A stretch of 64,000 nucleotides of DNA from Ideonella sp. MAG2 (GTDB lineage Bacteria > Pseudomonadota > Gammaproteobacteria > Burkholderiales > Burkholderiaceae_C): contig PTEU01000002.1 of NCBI GenBank assembly GCA_004359425.1, forward strand, positions 136,409-200,408, read 5' to 3'. The stretch's first letter is position 1. Every line of letters begins with the position of its first letter. The notes beneath the pieces were generated by a model that was not told where the DNA came from, made no database searches, and saw only the letters and a list, made by a program, of their open reading frames with translations. The translations under genes and the position numbers were made by a program. Shown here piece after piece: positions 26,380 through 34,379 of the stretch.

Positions 26380-27579
26380 TCACAATGCTTCGAAGATACC
26401 TGCGGCGCCTTGGCCAGTGCCCACGCACATGGTGACCATGCCGTACTTTTGCTTGGTGCGGCGCAGGCCGTGGATGGTGGTGGCGGCACGGATGGCACCC
26501 GTGGCACCCAGCGGGTGACCCAAAGCGATGGCGCCGCCCAGGGGGTTCACCACATCGGGGTTCAGGCCCAGGGTGCGGATGACGGCCAGCGACTGCGCGG
26601 CAAAGGCTTCGTTCAGCTCGATCCAGCCCAGGTCTTCTTGCGTCAGGCCGGCATAGCCCAGCGCAGCGGGGATGGCCTCGATGGGGCCAATGCCCATGAT
26701 CTCGGGGCGCACGCCACGGCTGGCAAAGCTCACAAAGCGAGCCAGCGGAGTCAAGCCAAAAGTCTTCACGGCCTTTTCGCTGGCCAAGATCAAGGCACCT
26801 GCGCCGTCACTGGTTTGCGAGCTGTTGCCCGCCGTGACGGAGCCCTTGGCGGCAAACACCGGGCGCAGCTTGGCCAGGCCTTCGAGCGAGGTGTCGGGGC
26901 GGGGGCCTTCGTCCAGGTTGACGGTGCGGGTGGAGGTGCTGATCTCGCCGGTCTCTAGGTTGGGCGTGCGGGTGATCACATCCACCGGGCAGATCTCGTC
27001 GGCAAAGTAGCCGGCCGCTTGGGCGGCGATGGCGCGCTGGTGCGAGGCCAAGGCAAACGCGTCCTGGTCGGCGCGGGTCACGTTCCACTGCTCGGCCACC
27101 TTCTCAGCCGTCAAGCCCATGCCGTAGGCAATGCCCACGTTGTCGTCGTCCGCAAAGACAGCGGGGTTGAACGAAGGCTTGTTGCCGCCCATGGGCACCA
27201 GGCTCATGGACTCAGCACCACCGGCAATCATCACGTCGGCTTCGCCCACGCGGATGCGGTCTGCGGCCATCTGAATGGCCGTCAGGCCCGAGGCGCAAAA
27301 GCGGTTGATGGTGACACCACCCACCGAGTGCGGCAGGCCCGCCAAGGCCACGGCCACGCGGGCCATGTTCATGCCCTGCTCGCCTTCAGGGAAGGAGCAG
27401 CCGATGATGGCGTCTTCAATGGCCTTGGGGTCCAGCGTGGGCACTTGACCCATGGCGCTGCGCAACGCGGTGATCAGCAGATCGTCCGAGCGCGTGTTCT
27501 TGAAGTAACCCCGGCCTGAGCGGCCAATAGGCGTCCGGCTGGCCGCAACGATGTAGGCTTCTTGCACTTGTTTGCTCAT
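26380..27579 (-). CDS. fadA: Acetyl-CoA acyltransferase (thiolase)
   Basis: A 399-aa thiolase. The acyl-accepting Cys is in NRFCASGLTAIQ (about residue 90), the GHP motif in GGAIALGHPLGATGAI, and the second Cys in TMCVGTGQGAAGIFE. With the FadB-like gene upstream it would complete the final thiolytic step of beta-oxidation. Thirty bases separate it from fadB. The sequence is complete and clean, unlike its upstream neighbour. Confidence 0.94.
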   Translation of the reverse strand: MSKQVQEAYIVAASRTPIGRSGRGYFKNTRSDDLLITALRSAMGQVPTLDPKAIEDAIIGCSFPEGEQGMNMARVAVALAGLPHSVGGVTINRFCASGLTAIQMAADRIRVGEADVMIAGGAESMSLVPMGGNKPSFNPAVFADDDNVGIAYGMGLTAEKVAEQWNVTRADQDAFALASHQRAIAAQAAGYFADEICPVDVITRTPNLETGEISTSTRTVNLDEGPRPDTSLEGLAKLRPVFAAKGSVTAGNSSQTSDGAGALILASEKAVKTFGLTPLARFVSFASRGVRPEIMGIGPIEAIPAALGYAGLTQEDLGWIELNEAFAAQSLAVIRTLGLNPDVVNPLGGAIALGHPLGATGAIRAATTIHGLRRTKQKYGMVTMCVGTGQGAAGIFEAL

Positions 27580-27609
27580 GATGTGTTCCTTGATCAGTTG
27601 CGGACAGGT

Positions 27610-29496
27610 TTACCTGTCGAAAGCATGCCCATGATCCGCTCTTGCGTCTTGGGGTGCTCCAGCAGGCCGCAGAAGTGCTTGCGCTCCAGCGCCATCAGGT
27701 ATTCCTCGGTCACCAGGGTGCCGGCGTCCATGTCGCCACCGCACACCACATCGGCGATCAGGCTGGCAATGTGGAAGTCGTGCTGGCTGATGAAGCCACC
27801 ATAGCATCATGTCTTGCAGCTTCTTCTCTTCGGGCGCAATGCCCTTGGCACCCAGCTTCATGAAGACGGGCATCAGAGATTCAAGGTTGGCACCGGCCGA
27901 GAACACGTCGTCCGGGCTCCAGACCACCAGACCTTGGTAGCCGGCTTCAGCAATCTCCAGCGCCTTGAGCAGGCCGTCGGTGACGGTGGGGCTGATCAAG
28001 TGCAGCTTGGCGGTGATGCTGGCGATGACGACCTCGCCGTCCAGCGTCCAGACCCGCACTTCTTCGTTCTTGAACAACTCGGTGCCCGACTTCAGTGGGT
28101 CCACCGCGCCGCTGCCGCCCACGCTTTCGGGGAAGTGCTGACGACCGTAGACCGGCAGGCTGGAGCGAGGCAGGTATTGGCCTTGCGCGGCCGACCAAGA
28201 GCCCTCCGGCGTGTGCACACCGGTGCGCCCGTCAAACACCCAAGCAGGCAGCGGCGCATTGCACAGGGCCTTGCCCGCGTCAATGTCTTCCTTGACCCAG
28301 GTGGCCACTTGCTGCCAACCGGCTTCTTGCCACAGCTCGAAGGGGCCTTGCTTCATGCCAAAGCCCCAGCGCATCGCAAAGTCCACCTCGCGGGCGGAGT
28401 CGGCAATGTCGGCCAGGTGCACGGCTACATAGTGGAAGCTGTCGCGCAGGATGGCCCACACGAACTGCGCTTGCGGGTTGGATGACTCACGCAGCAGCTT
28501 CAGGCGCTCGGCCGCAGGCTTTTTCAGGATGCGCTCGACGATGGTGTCGGCCTTGCCGCCCGAAGGCACATAGGTGGCCGTGGCCGCATCCAGGCGCAGG
28601 ATGTTCTTGCCTTCCTTCTTGTAAAAGCCAGCGCCCACCTTTTGGCCCAAGGCACCCTTGGCGATCAAGCCCGAGAGCACGGCCGGCGTGGCATAGCTCG
28701 GGTAGAAGGGGTCGGCCTGCAGGTTGTCTTGCAGGGTCTTGATGACATGGGCCATGGTGTCCAGGCCCACCACATCGGCGGTGCGGAAGGTGCCCGAGCT
28801 GGCGCGGCCCATCTTCTTGCCCGTCAGGTCGTCCACCACGTCCACGCTCAGGCCAAACTTCTCGGCCTCATGGATGGTGGCCAGCATGCCGGCGATGCCC
28901 ACGCGGTTGGCGATGAAGTTGGGCGTGTCTTTGGCGCGCACCACACCCTTGCCCACGGTGGTGGTGACAAAGGCTTCGAGCTGGTCGAGCACCACCGCCT
29001 CGGTGGTGGGGGTGGGGATCAACTCCACCAGGTACATATAGCGCGGTGGGTTGAAGAAGTGAATGCCGCAGAAGCGCGGCTTCAGGCTCTCGGGCAGGGC
29101 CTCAGCCAGCTTGCTGATGGACAAGCCCGAAGTGTTGGAGGCCACGATGGCACCGGGTGCCACAAAGGGAGCGATCTTGCTGTAGAGGTCCAGCTTCCAG
29201 TCCATGCGCTCGGCAATGGCCTCGATGATCAGGTCGCAGTCTTTCAGCAGCTCCAGGTGCTCTTCGTAGTTGGCAGGCTGGATGCGGGCCGCATGGTCGG
29301 CCACGCCCAGCGGTGCGGGTTTGAGCTTCTTCAGGTTCTCGATGGCCTTCAGCGCAATGCCGCTTTTCGGACCCTCCTTGGCAGGAAGGTCGAAGAGCAC
29401 GACCGGGACTTTGACGTTGACCAAATGGGCCGCGATCTGCGCGCCCATGACGCCGGCGCCAAGCACGGCCACCTTGCGAGGGTTGAATTTGCTCAT
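27610..29496 (-). pseudogene. fadB: 3-hydroxyacyl-CoA dehydrogenase/enoyl-CoA hydratase with internal deletion
   Basis: The N-terminal NAD-binding and dehydrogenase domains are intact (LGAGVMGAQIAAHLV, GIHFFNPPRYMYLVE, IANRVGIAGM), and the second dehydrogenase domain follows. The crotonase-like part begins (SPDDVFSAGANLESLM), but after KKLQDMML near 27803 the frame is lost. The genuine C-terminus, GFISQHDFHIASLIADVVCG to GMLSTGKPVRN, continues in another frame down to 27600. Relatives of this type are about 790-800 aa; roughly 150 residues of the crotonase core are absent at one junction. As written, the hydratase part cannot work. Confidence 0.85.
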
Positions 29497-29544
29497 GTGT
29501 ATTCCAGTGAATCAATCAAATGCAGGCGTGCGACCGATGCCTAC

Positions 29545-29976
29545 TCACTCAACCCGAATCCAGGTTTGGTTGCGGTAGAAGGGGCCGATATAGCCGCGCA
29601 CTTCCAGCTTCTTGCCGCCCTCAATGGGCTTGAGGCGCAGCTTGTAGGTCTTGCCGTTGTTGGGGTCGAGGATCTCACCGCCCTCCCACACTTCTTTGTC
29701 ATCACCCTGCTTGGCATTGCGGATGATGGTCATGCCCACCACCGGCTTGCCCTTGCGGTCGTCGGTGCAGGCCTCGCACACGGCGTTGGCCTTGGCCGGG
29801 TCGGCGATCTTCTCGACCTTACCGCTGAGCACGCCGCCCGCGTCGCTGATGCGAACCAGGGACTTCTCTTGCTTGGACTCATCGTCAATGGTGCGCCACA
29901 GGCCGGTCGGGGTGGCTTGGGCCATGGCGGCGGCGCTCAGAACAGACAGGGCCAGTGCGGTGAACACGTTTTTCAT
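29545..29976 (-). CDS. DUF2147 periplasmic protein
   Basis: A 143-aa protein with a signal peptide (MKNVFTALALSVLSAAAMAQA). DUF2147 motifs follow: GLWRTIDDESKQEKSLVRI, GKPVVGMTIIRNAK, GGEILDPNNGKTYKLRLKP and the final YIGPFYRNQTWIRVE. It would be secreted to the periplasm. Function is unknown; the family is often found within fatty-acid degradation clusters of Comamonadaceae, as here between the acyl-CoA dehydrogenase gene and fadB. Confidence 0.88.
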   Translation of the reverse strand: MKNVFTALALSVLSAAAMAQATPTGLWRTIDDESKQEKSLVRISDAGGVLSGKVEKIADPAKANAVCEACTDDRKGKPVVGMTIIRNAKQGDDKEVWEGGEILDPNNGKTYKLRLKPIEGGKKLEVRGYIGPFYRNQTWIRVE

Positions 29977-30019
29977 GGGAGTCTCCTGGTCAGGTTGCAA
30001 AGGGGTGAGAGGGATGGCG

Positions 30020-31810
30020 TCAGAACAAGGCCTCGTCCATGGCCATCAGCGGGGCCACACCTGCACGCGCGGTGCGGATGAGGCTGGCCGTCTCTGGCAA
30101 GAGCTTGGCGAAGTAGAAGCGGATGGTATGCAATTTCGCGGTGTAGAAGGGGTCGCCCGAGTTCTGCTTCTCCAGCGCGATCTTGGCCATGCGGGCAAAC
30201 AGGTAGGCAAAGGTCAGGTGGCCCACCACGCGCAGATAGTCCACCGACGCGCCGCCCACCTCGTCGGCATTACCAAAGGCCTTCATGCCCAGCTCGGTGG
30301 TCAGCTTGGTGACTTTGTCGCCCAGGTCGGCCAGCGGGTTGATGAACTCCTGCATGTCTTCGCGCACACCTTCTTCTTCCACGAACTCGGCGATCTTCTT
30401 GCCAAAGGCCTTCAGCTTTTTGCCGTTGTCGCCCAGGATCTTGCGGCCCAGCAGGTCCAGCGATTGCACGGTGTTGGTGCCCTCGTAAATCATGTTGATG
30501 CGGGCATCACGCACATACTGCTCCATGCCCCACTCGTGGATGTAGCCGTGGCCGCCAAAGACCTGCATGCAATGCGAGGTGGCTAACCAACCGTTGTCGG
30601 TGAGGAAGGCCTTGATGATGGGGGTCAGCAGGGCCACTTCGTCAGCAGCCTCCTTGCGCACGTCTTCGTCGGGGTGGCTCAACTCCTTGTCGAGCTGCAC
30701 CACGGTGTAGACGGCCAGCGCGCGGCCGCCTTCGGCAAAGGCACGGGCGGTCAGCAGCATCTTGCGCACATCGGGGTGCACGATGATGGAGTCAGCAGGC
30801 TTGTCAGGCGACTTGGGGCCGCTGAGTGAGCGCATCTGGATGCGGTCTTTGGCATAGGCCACGGCGTTTTGGTAGGCCACTTCGGTCAGGCCTATCGACT
30901 GGTTGCCCACGCCCAAGCGGGCGGCGTTCATCATCACGAACATGGCGGCCAAGCCCTTGTGCGGCTCGCCCACCAGGGTGCCCACCGCGCCATCCAAGAT
31001 CATCTGGCAAGTGGCATTGCCATGGATGCCCATTTTGTGCTCCAGCGCACCGCAGTGGATGGCGTTGCGCTCACCGAGGCTGCCGTCAGCCTTGATGTGG
31101 AACTTGGGCACAATGAACAGCGAGATACCCTTGGAACCCGCAGGGGCATCGGGCAGGCGGGCCAGCACCAGGTGGACGATGTTCTCGGCCAGGTTGTGCT
31201 CACCGGCGCTGATGAAGATTTTTTGGCCGGTGATCTTGTAGGTGCCGTCGGCCTGGGGCTCGGCCTTGGTGCGCAGCATGCCAAGGTCGGTGCCGCAATG
31301 CGGCTCGGTCAGGCACATGGTGCCCGTCCACTCACCGCTGACCAGCTTGGTCAGGTAGAGGCGCTTTTGCTCTTCGGTACCGTGGGCGTGCAGGCACTCG
31401 TAGGCGCCGTGCGAGAGGCCGGGGTACATGGTCCAGGCCTGATTGGCGCTGTTGAGCATTTCATAGAAGCACTGGTTGACCGTGTGCGGCAGGCCTTGGC
31501 CCCCGTACTCCGGGTCGCAGCTCAGCGCGGGCCAGCCGCCTTCCACATACTTGGCATAAGCCTCTTTGAAGCCCGTGGGCGGCGTCACTTCGTGGCTGGC
31601 TTTGTCGAGCTTGCAGCCTTCGGCATCCCCGCTGAGATTGATGGGGAACAGCACTTCGGCGGCGAACTTGCCGCCCTCTTCCAGCACCGCATTGATGGTG
31701 TCGGCGTCAATGTCGGCGTGGGCCGGCATTTGCTTGAATTCGCTGCTCACATCCAGCAGCTCGTGCAGCACGAATTGAAGGTCGCGCAACTGTGGGGTGT
31801 ACTGGGCCAT
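30020..31810 (-). CDS. Acyl-CoA dehydrogenase (long form)
   Basis: A 596-aa FAD-dependent enzyme that introduces the first double bond of acyl-CoAs. The N-terminal extension, MCLTEPHCGTDLGML, the flavin-binding segment GQKIFISAGEHNLAENIVH, the catalytic-base region QVFGGHGYIHEWGMEQYVRD and INMIYEGTNTVQSLDLLGRK are all present. A C-terminal domain typical of the approximately 600-aa subfamily (residues 470-596) completes it. ATG at 31810. It is followed by the DUF2147 gene, fadB and fadA, and preceded by the TetR regulator. Confidence 0.94.
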   Translation of the reverse strand: MAQYTPQLRDLQFVLHELLDVSSEFKQMPAHADIDADTINAVLEEGGKFAAEVLFPINLSGDAEGCKLDKASHEVTPPTGFKEAYAKYVEGGWPALSCDPEYGGQGLPHTVNQCFYEMLNSANQAWTMYPGLSHGAYECLHAHGTEEQKRLYLTKLVSGEWTGTMCLTEPHCGTDLGMLRTKAEPQADGTYKITGQKIFISAGEHNLAENIVHLVLARLPDAPAGSKGISLFIVPKFHIKADGSLGERNAIHCGALEHKMGIHGNATCQMILDGAVGTLVGEPHKGLAAMFVMMNAARLGVGNQSIGLTEVAYQNAVAYAKDRIQMRSLSGPKSPDKPADSIIVHPDVRKMLLTARAFAEGGRALAVYTVVQLDKELSHPDEDVRKEAADEVALLTPIIKAFLTDNGWLATSHCMQVFGGHGYIHEWGMEQYVRDARINMIYEGTNTVQSLDLLGRKILGDNGKKLKAFGKKIAEFVEEEGVREDMQEFINPLADLGDKVTKLTTELGMKAFGNADEVGGASVDYLRVVGHLTFAYLFARMAKIALEKQNSGDPFYTAKLHTIRFYFAKLLPETASLIRTARAGVAPLMAMDEALF

Positions 31811-31853
31811 GGTGTGCTCCTGTCGAAAAGAAAAGGTCAGCGCCGCTGCCGGC

Positions 31854-32549
31854 TCAAGGGGTGGGACGGGTAAAAGGCCGCACCACCGTGGCAGTGGGTG
31901 CGGGTTCGGCGTAATCGCGAATGGTTCGGGCAAAGGCGCAACGCGCGCGCTCAACAGCACCGGGGTTGCGCAAAAAGCGTGCGTCGTGGTGCAGGGCCAA
32001 GATCAGGCCATGCAGCTCGAACAAAAGCTGGTCGGGGTCGGTATCGGGCTGCAAATCGCCCGTGTCAATGGCCTGCAAAATGGCTTTGGCCAAGGCGGCT
32101 TGCCAGGCCTTGACCATGCTGGCCAAGGCATCCCGCACCGGGCCAGGGCGGTCGTCAAACTCGACGGCGCCGCTGATGTAGATGCAGCCGGAGTCGATTT
32201 CCACGGACACGCGCTTGACCCAGTTTTCAAACAAGGCGGTCACGCGCGGCAGGCCGCGCTTTTCGCGGATGGCGGGGAAAAAGACTTCTTCTTCAAACTT
32301 GCTGTGGTACTCCCGGATCACCGAGATTTGCAGCTCCTCGCGCGAGCCAAAGTGGGCAAACACACCCGACTTGCTCATGCCGGTGACCTCGGCCAGCGCC
32401 CCGATGGACAAGCCTTCCAAACCCATGTGCGAGGCTAAGCCTAAGGCAGCCTCCAAAATGGCGGCGCGGGTCTGCTGGCCTTTATGCAAGGTGCGAGAAG
32501 AGGTGCGACGGGATGGGGTGGCGGTGCTCACAGGCGTGTTGTCGGCCAT
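31854..32549 (-). CDS. TetR-family regulator of the beta-oxidation operon
   Basis: A 231-aa regulator. The N-terminal HTH spans about residues 27-72 (RAAILEAALGLASHMGLEG, LAEVTGMSKSGVFAHFGS). The ligand domain ends in a long tail. It is the first gene of the acyl-CoA dehydrogenase/fadBA cluster, so acyl-CoA or a fatty acid is the probable inducer (inference). An inverted repeat, acga-acgg-tcgt, lies 17 bases upstream of its start and fits an autoregulatory operator. Confidence 0.88.
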   Translation of the reverse strand: MADNTPVSTATPSRRTSSRTLHKGQQTRAAILEAALGLASHMGLEGLSIGALAEVTGMSKSGVFAHFGSREELQISVIREYHSKFEEEVFFPAIREKRGLPRVTALFENWVKRVSVEIDSGCIYISGAVEFDDRPGPVRDALASMVKAWQAALAKAILQAIDTGDLQPDTDPDQLLFELHGLILALHHDARFLRNPGAVERARCAFARTIRDYAEPAPTATVVRPFTRPTP

Positions 32550-32565
32550 TCAGGGCCACTCTGAA

Positions 32566-32577
32566 ACGAACGGTCGT
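32566..32577. promoter_or_regulatory. Candidate TetR operator
   Basis: acga-acgg-tcgt is a 4-4-4 inverted repeat beginning 17 bp upstream of the TetR start. Fatty-acid-responsive TetR regulators of Proteobacteria often bind ACGAACGNTCGT-like sites (established knowledge). The remaining 200 bp to the parD gene show nothing else clear. Confidence 0.45.
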
Positions 32578-32782
32578 GCTATTTTGCAGAACTCCCAGCA
32601 TTTGGCGAGCCCTCAACCCTGTTTATTTCTAGGGTTCTGGGCCTAAAGCGACCAAGCCAAGGGTTTTCACTGAGGACTATCGGCAGCGGAGATGTGCGCT
32701 GGCATGCTGCGCAATTTCACTTGCATTCAGACGATCCGTTTGCTAATTTGGTGGGAATCTTTCCTACCGTCTGGAGTGCCCC

Positions 32783-33070
32783 ATGGCCATCGCCGAGAAA
32801 ATCAGCATCGCATTGCCGCCAGAAGTGGTGGCCGCCCTCCGCAGCGCCGTGGCCACCGGCGAGTACGCCTCCAGCAGCGAAGTGGTGCGCGATGCGCTGC
32901 GTGACTGGACCTACAAGCGCAGCTTGCGCCAGCAGGGCATCGCCGAGTTACGCCAGGTCTGGTGCGAGGCGCTGCAGGACAAGAGGCCGGGGATGTCCGC
33001 TGACGATGTTCTCGATCGCCTTGAGCGAAAGTACCAAGCCATGGTCGACGCCACCGGCTCGGCGACATGA
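32783..33070 (+). CDS. ParD-like antitoxin
   Basis: A 95-aa ribbon-helix-helix antitoxin. The N-terminus KISIALPPEVVAALRSAVATG followed by EYASSSEVVRDALRDW is the ParD/CopG DNA-binding fold; the rest wraps the toxin. Its stop overlaps the toxin start by 4 bp. It marks the left edge of the accessory island. Confidence 0.92.
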   Translation: MAIAEKISIALPPEVVAALRSAVATGEYASSSEVVRDALRDWTYKRSLRQQGIAELRQVWCEALQDKRPGMSADDVLDRLERKYQAMVDATGSAT

Positions 33071-33372
33071 TGCCCTTGGAGCTGTCGGCCTTCATCGAGG
33101 CCGATCTTGATGCCATTGCCAGCTTCATCGCAGAGGACAACCCCAACCGGGCGGTCACCTTCATTCGCGACATTCGCGCAAAGTTCCGCGCAATTCAACG
33201 CGAACCGTTGATCTATCAATTGCGGACAGACATCGGCGTGGACGCCCGAATGGCCAGTGTGGGCAACTACGCGATCCTGTTCCGCATCACCGCAAGTGCC
33301 GTGCGCATTGAGCGCGTCATCTACGCTGGCCGCGATCTCGCTAACGTGTTCGACGGGCCATCACAGCCCTAG
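33067..33372 (+). CDS. ParE-like toxin
   Basis: A 101-aa RelE/ParE-superfamily toxin. The pattern LSAFIEADLDAIASFIAEDN, FIRDIRAKFRAIQREPLIYQ and the C-terminal VGNYAILFRI ... IERVIYAGRDL is characteristic. ParE toxins usually target DNA gyrase. It is coupled to the ParD gene by a 4-bp overlap. Confidence 0.92.
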   Translation: MMPLELSAFIEADLDAIASFIAEDNPNRAVTFIRDIRAKFRAIQREPLIYQLRTDIGVDARMASVGNYAILFRITASAVRIERVIYAGRDLANVFDGPSQP

Positions 33373-33436
33373 TGCCGCCCCCTGCTTAAGCCGCGCCGCA
33401 CAGCGCCCCAGGAGCGTGGGCGGCAGATTGGACAGC

Positions 33437-33585
33437 AGTGGCAGCACCTAAGGCGGCGGGGTTGTGGGGCAGGTCAGTCGTCGCCATACATCGGTCTATT
33501 TCTGGGTCAGTGGGGCTTTTGCCCAGGGGTGGCGGGGTAGGCGTTCAGGAAGACGTTGGCGGCTTCTTGCTCATCCGGGGTACGC
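33437..33585. repeat. Direct repeat, copy 1 (TPR-locus scar)
   Basis: About 145 bp with high identity to 38785-38931. On the minus strand it carries the last codons of the TPR gene (TPDEQEAANVFLNAY then ATPGQKPH and stop) and the first codons of the next gene (MATTDLPHNPAALG). Here neither gene is complete, so it is a detached copy of the gene junction. It directly follows the stop of the Tsi6-like gene and stays in frame with it. Confidence 0.85.
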
Positions 33586-33590
33586 AGGCG

Positions 33591-33854
33591 CTAGGCCTTG
33601 AGGGTCTTCACCACATCTTCCACGGCGTAGAGCATCTCGGCAAAGCCCATGTCCAGCGCTTCGAACTCCCGCGCGGCATAGACGCCCAAGATGATCTCGT
33701 TCAGCCGCTGGGCATCCTGACGCCGCCCGTCCACCAGCTCTTGCAGGTATTCCAACTGGGCTTTGCAGCTTTGCAACGGCTGCGAGTGGGGATGGGTTTG
33801 CAGCAGCTCAAGGCAGCGGGTGAGGGCTTGGGGGATGGGGGAGGGATGGGTCAT
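33591..33854 (-). CDS. Tsi6-family immunity protein (orphan)
   Basis: An 87-aa helical protein. The pattern LTRCLELLQTHPHSQPLQSC, LEYLQELVDG and then LNEIILGVYAAREFEALDMG matches Tsi6, the immunity protein that neutralises the NAD(P)-hydrolysing type VI effector Tse6. The ATG at 33854 is used. No Tse6-like toxin domain is found in the window, so it is likely an orphan immunity gene, as often kept downstream of polymorphic toxin loci. It ends directly at the repeat scar (33437-33585). Confidence 0.72.
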   Translation of the reverse strand: MTHPSPIPQALTRCLELLQTHPHSQPLQSCKAQLEYLQELVDGRRQDAQRLNEIILGVYAAREFEALDMGFAEMLYAVEDVVKTLKA

Positions 33855-33944
33855 TTCATTTGCATCTGACGTTTTAGGGCGCATTCAATCCAAGTTTCAG
33901 AATTCAGGATGGAATGACGCGCGAGTTGAATATCCGTCGAACAC

Positions 33945-34364
33945 TCAAGATTCGTCGTTATTTGACCCTGAATAAATCTCAGCAACCTGGCGAACGGCGA
34001 TATTTGGAGAATTCAAGAACGGTGCGATAAGTTGCCTCCTGTTCTGAAAATTTGAGCGCCCCACTAAAGGAATGGCGTGTACCAAGCAGCCGCTTTGAAG
34101 CCTATCTAGCAACGAAACTATCATGAGCAAGGCGTCCTCCTGCATACCAATTCTATCAAAGGCGCTTCCAAGGAGATTAAAAATACTTTCCATCACCGCA
34201 GGATCATCCTCACTCCCCAGGATGTTCACAAGTCGATTTACCACCTCAACGATGTCAGATGCGAGCAAACTCCCTCCCTCAATCATATCTGCCAACTCGT
34301 CTACCAACAAATCTCGGTCAGTTACAGCCTTGTCGGCCACTTTATCTATAAGGTGCTTTGCCAT
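33945..34364 (-). CDS. Putative immunity protein for the adjacent polymorphic toxin
   Basis: A 139-aa soluble, mostly helical protein with HEAT-like character (LLVDELADMIEGGSLLASDI, VNRLVNILGSEDDPAVMES, AIPLVGRSNFQNRRQLIAPF, IAVRQVAEIYSG). It starts 15 bp after the toxin stop at 34380, the place of a cognate immunity gene. G+C is clearly lower than the window average. I do not recognise a named family; the immunity role is inferred from position, size and composition. Confidence 0.6.
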   Translation of the reverse strand: MAKHLIDKVADKAVTDRDLLVDELADMIEGGSLLASDIVEVVNRLVNILGSEDDPAVMESIFNLLGSAFDRIGMQEDALLMIVSLLDRLQSGCLVHAIPLVGRSNFQNRRQLIAPFLNSPNIAVRQVAEIYSGSNNDES

Positions 34365-34379
34365 AACATCTCTTAAGCA

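Noticed and set aside
28642..30081. 479-codon plus-strand frame across fadB and the DUF2147 gene
   Set aside because: It crosses two genuine minus-strand genes, and its His/Val/Gly-rich composition is that of an antisense shadow.
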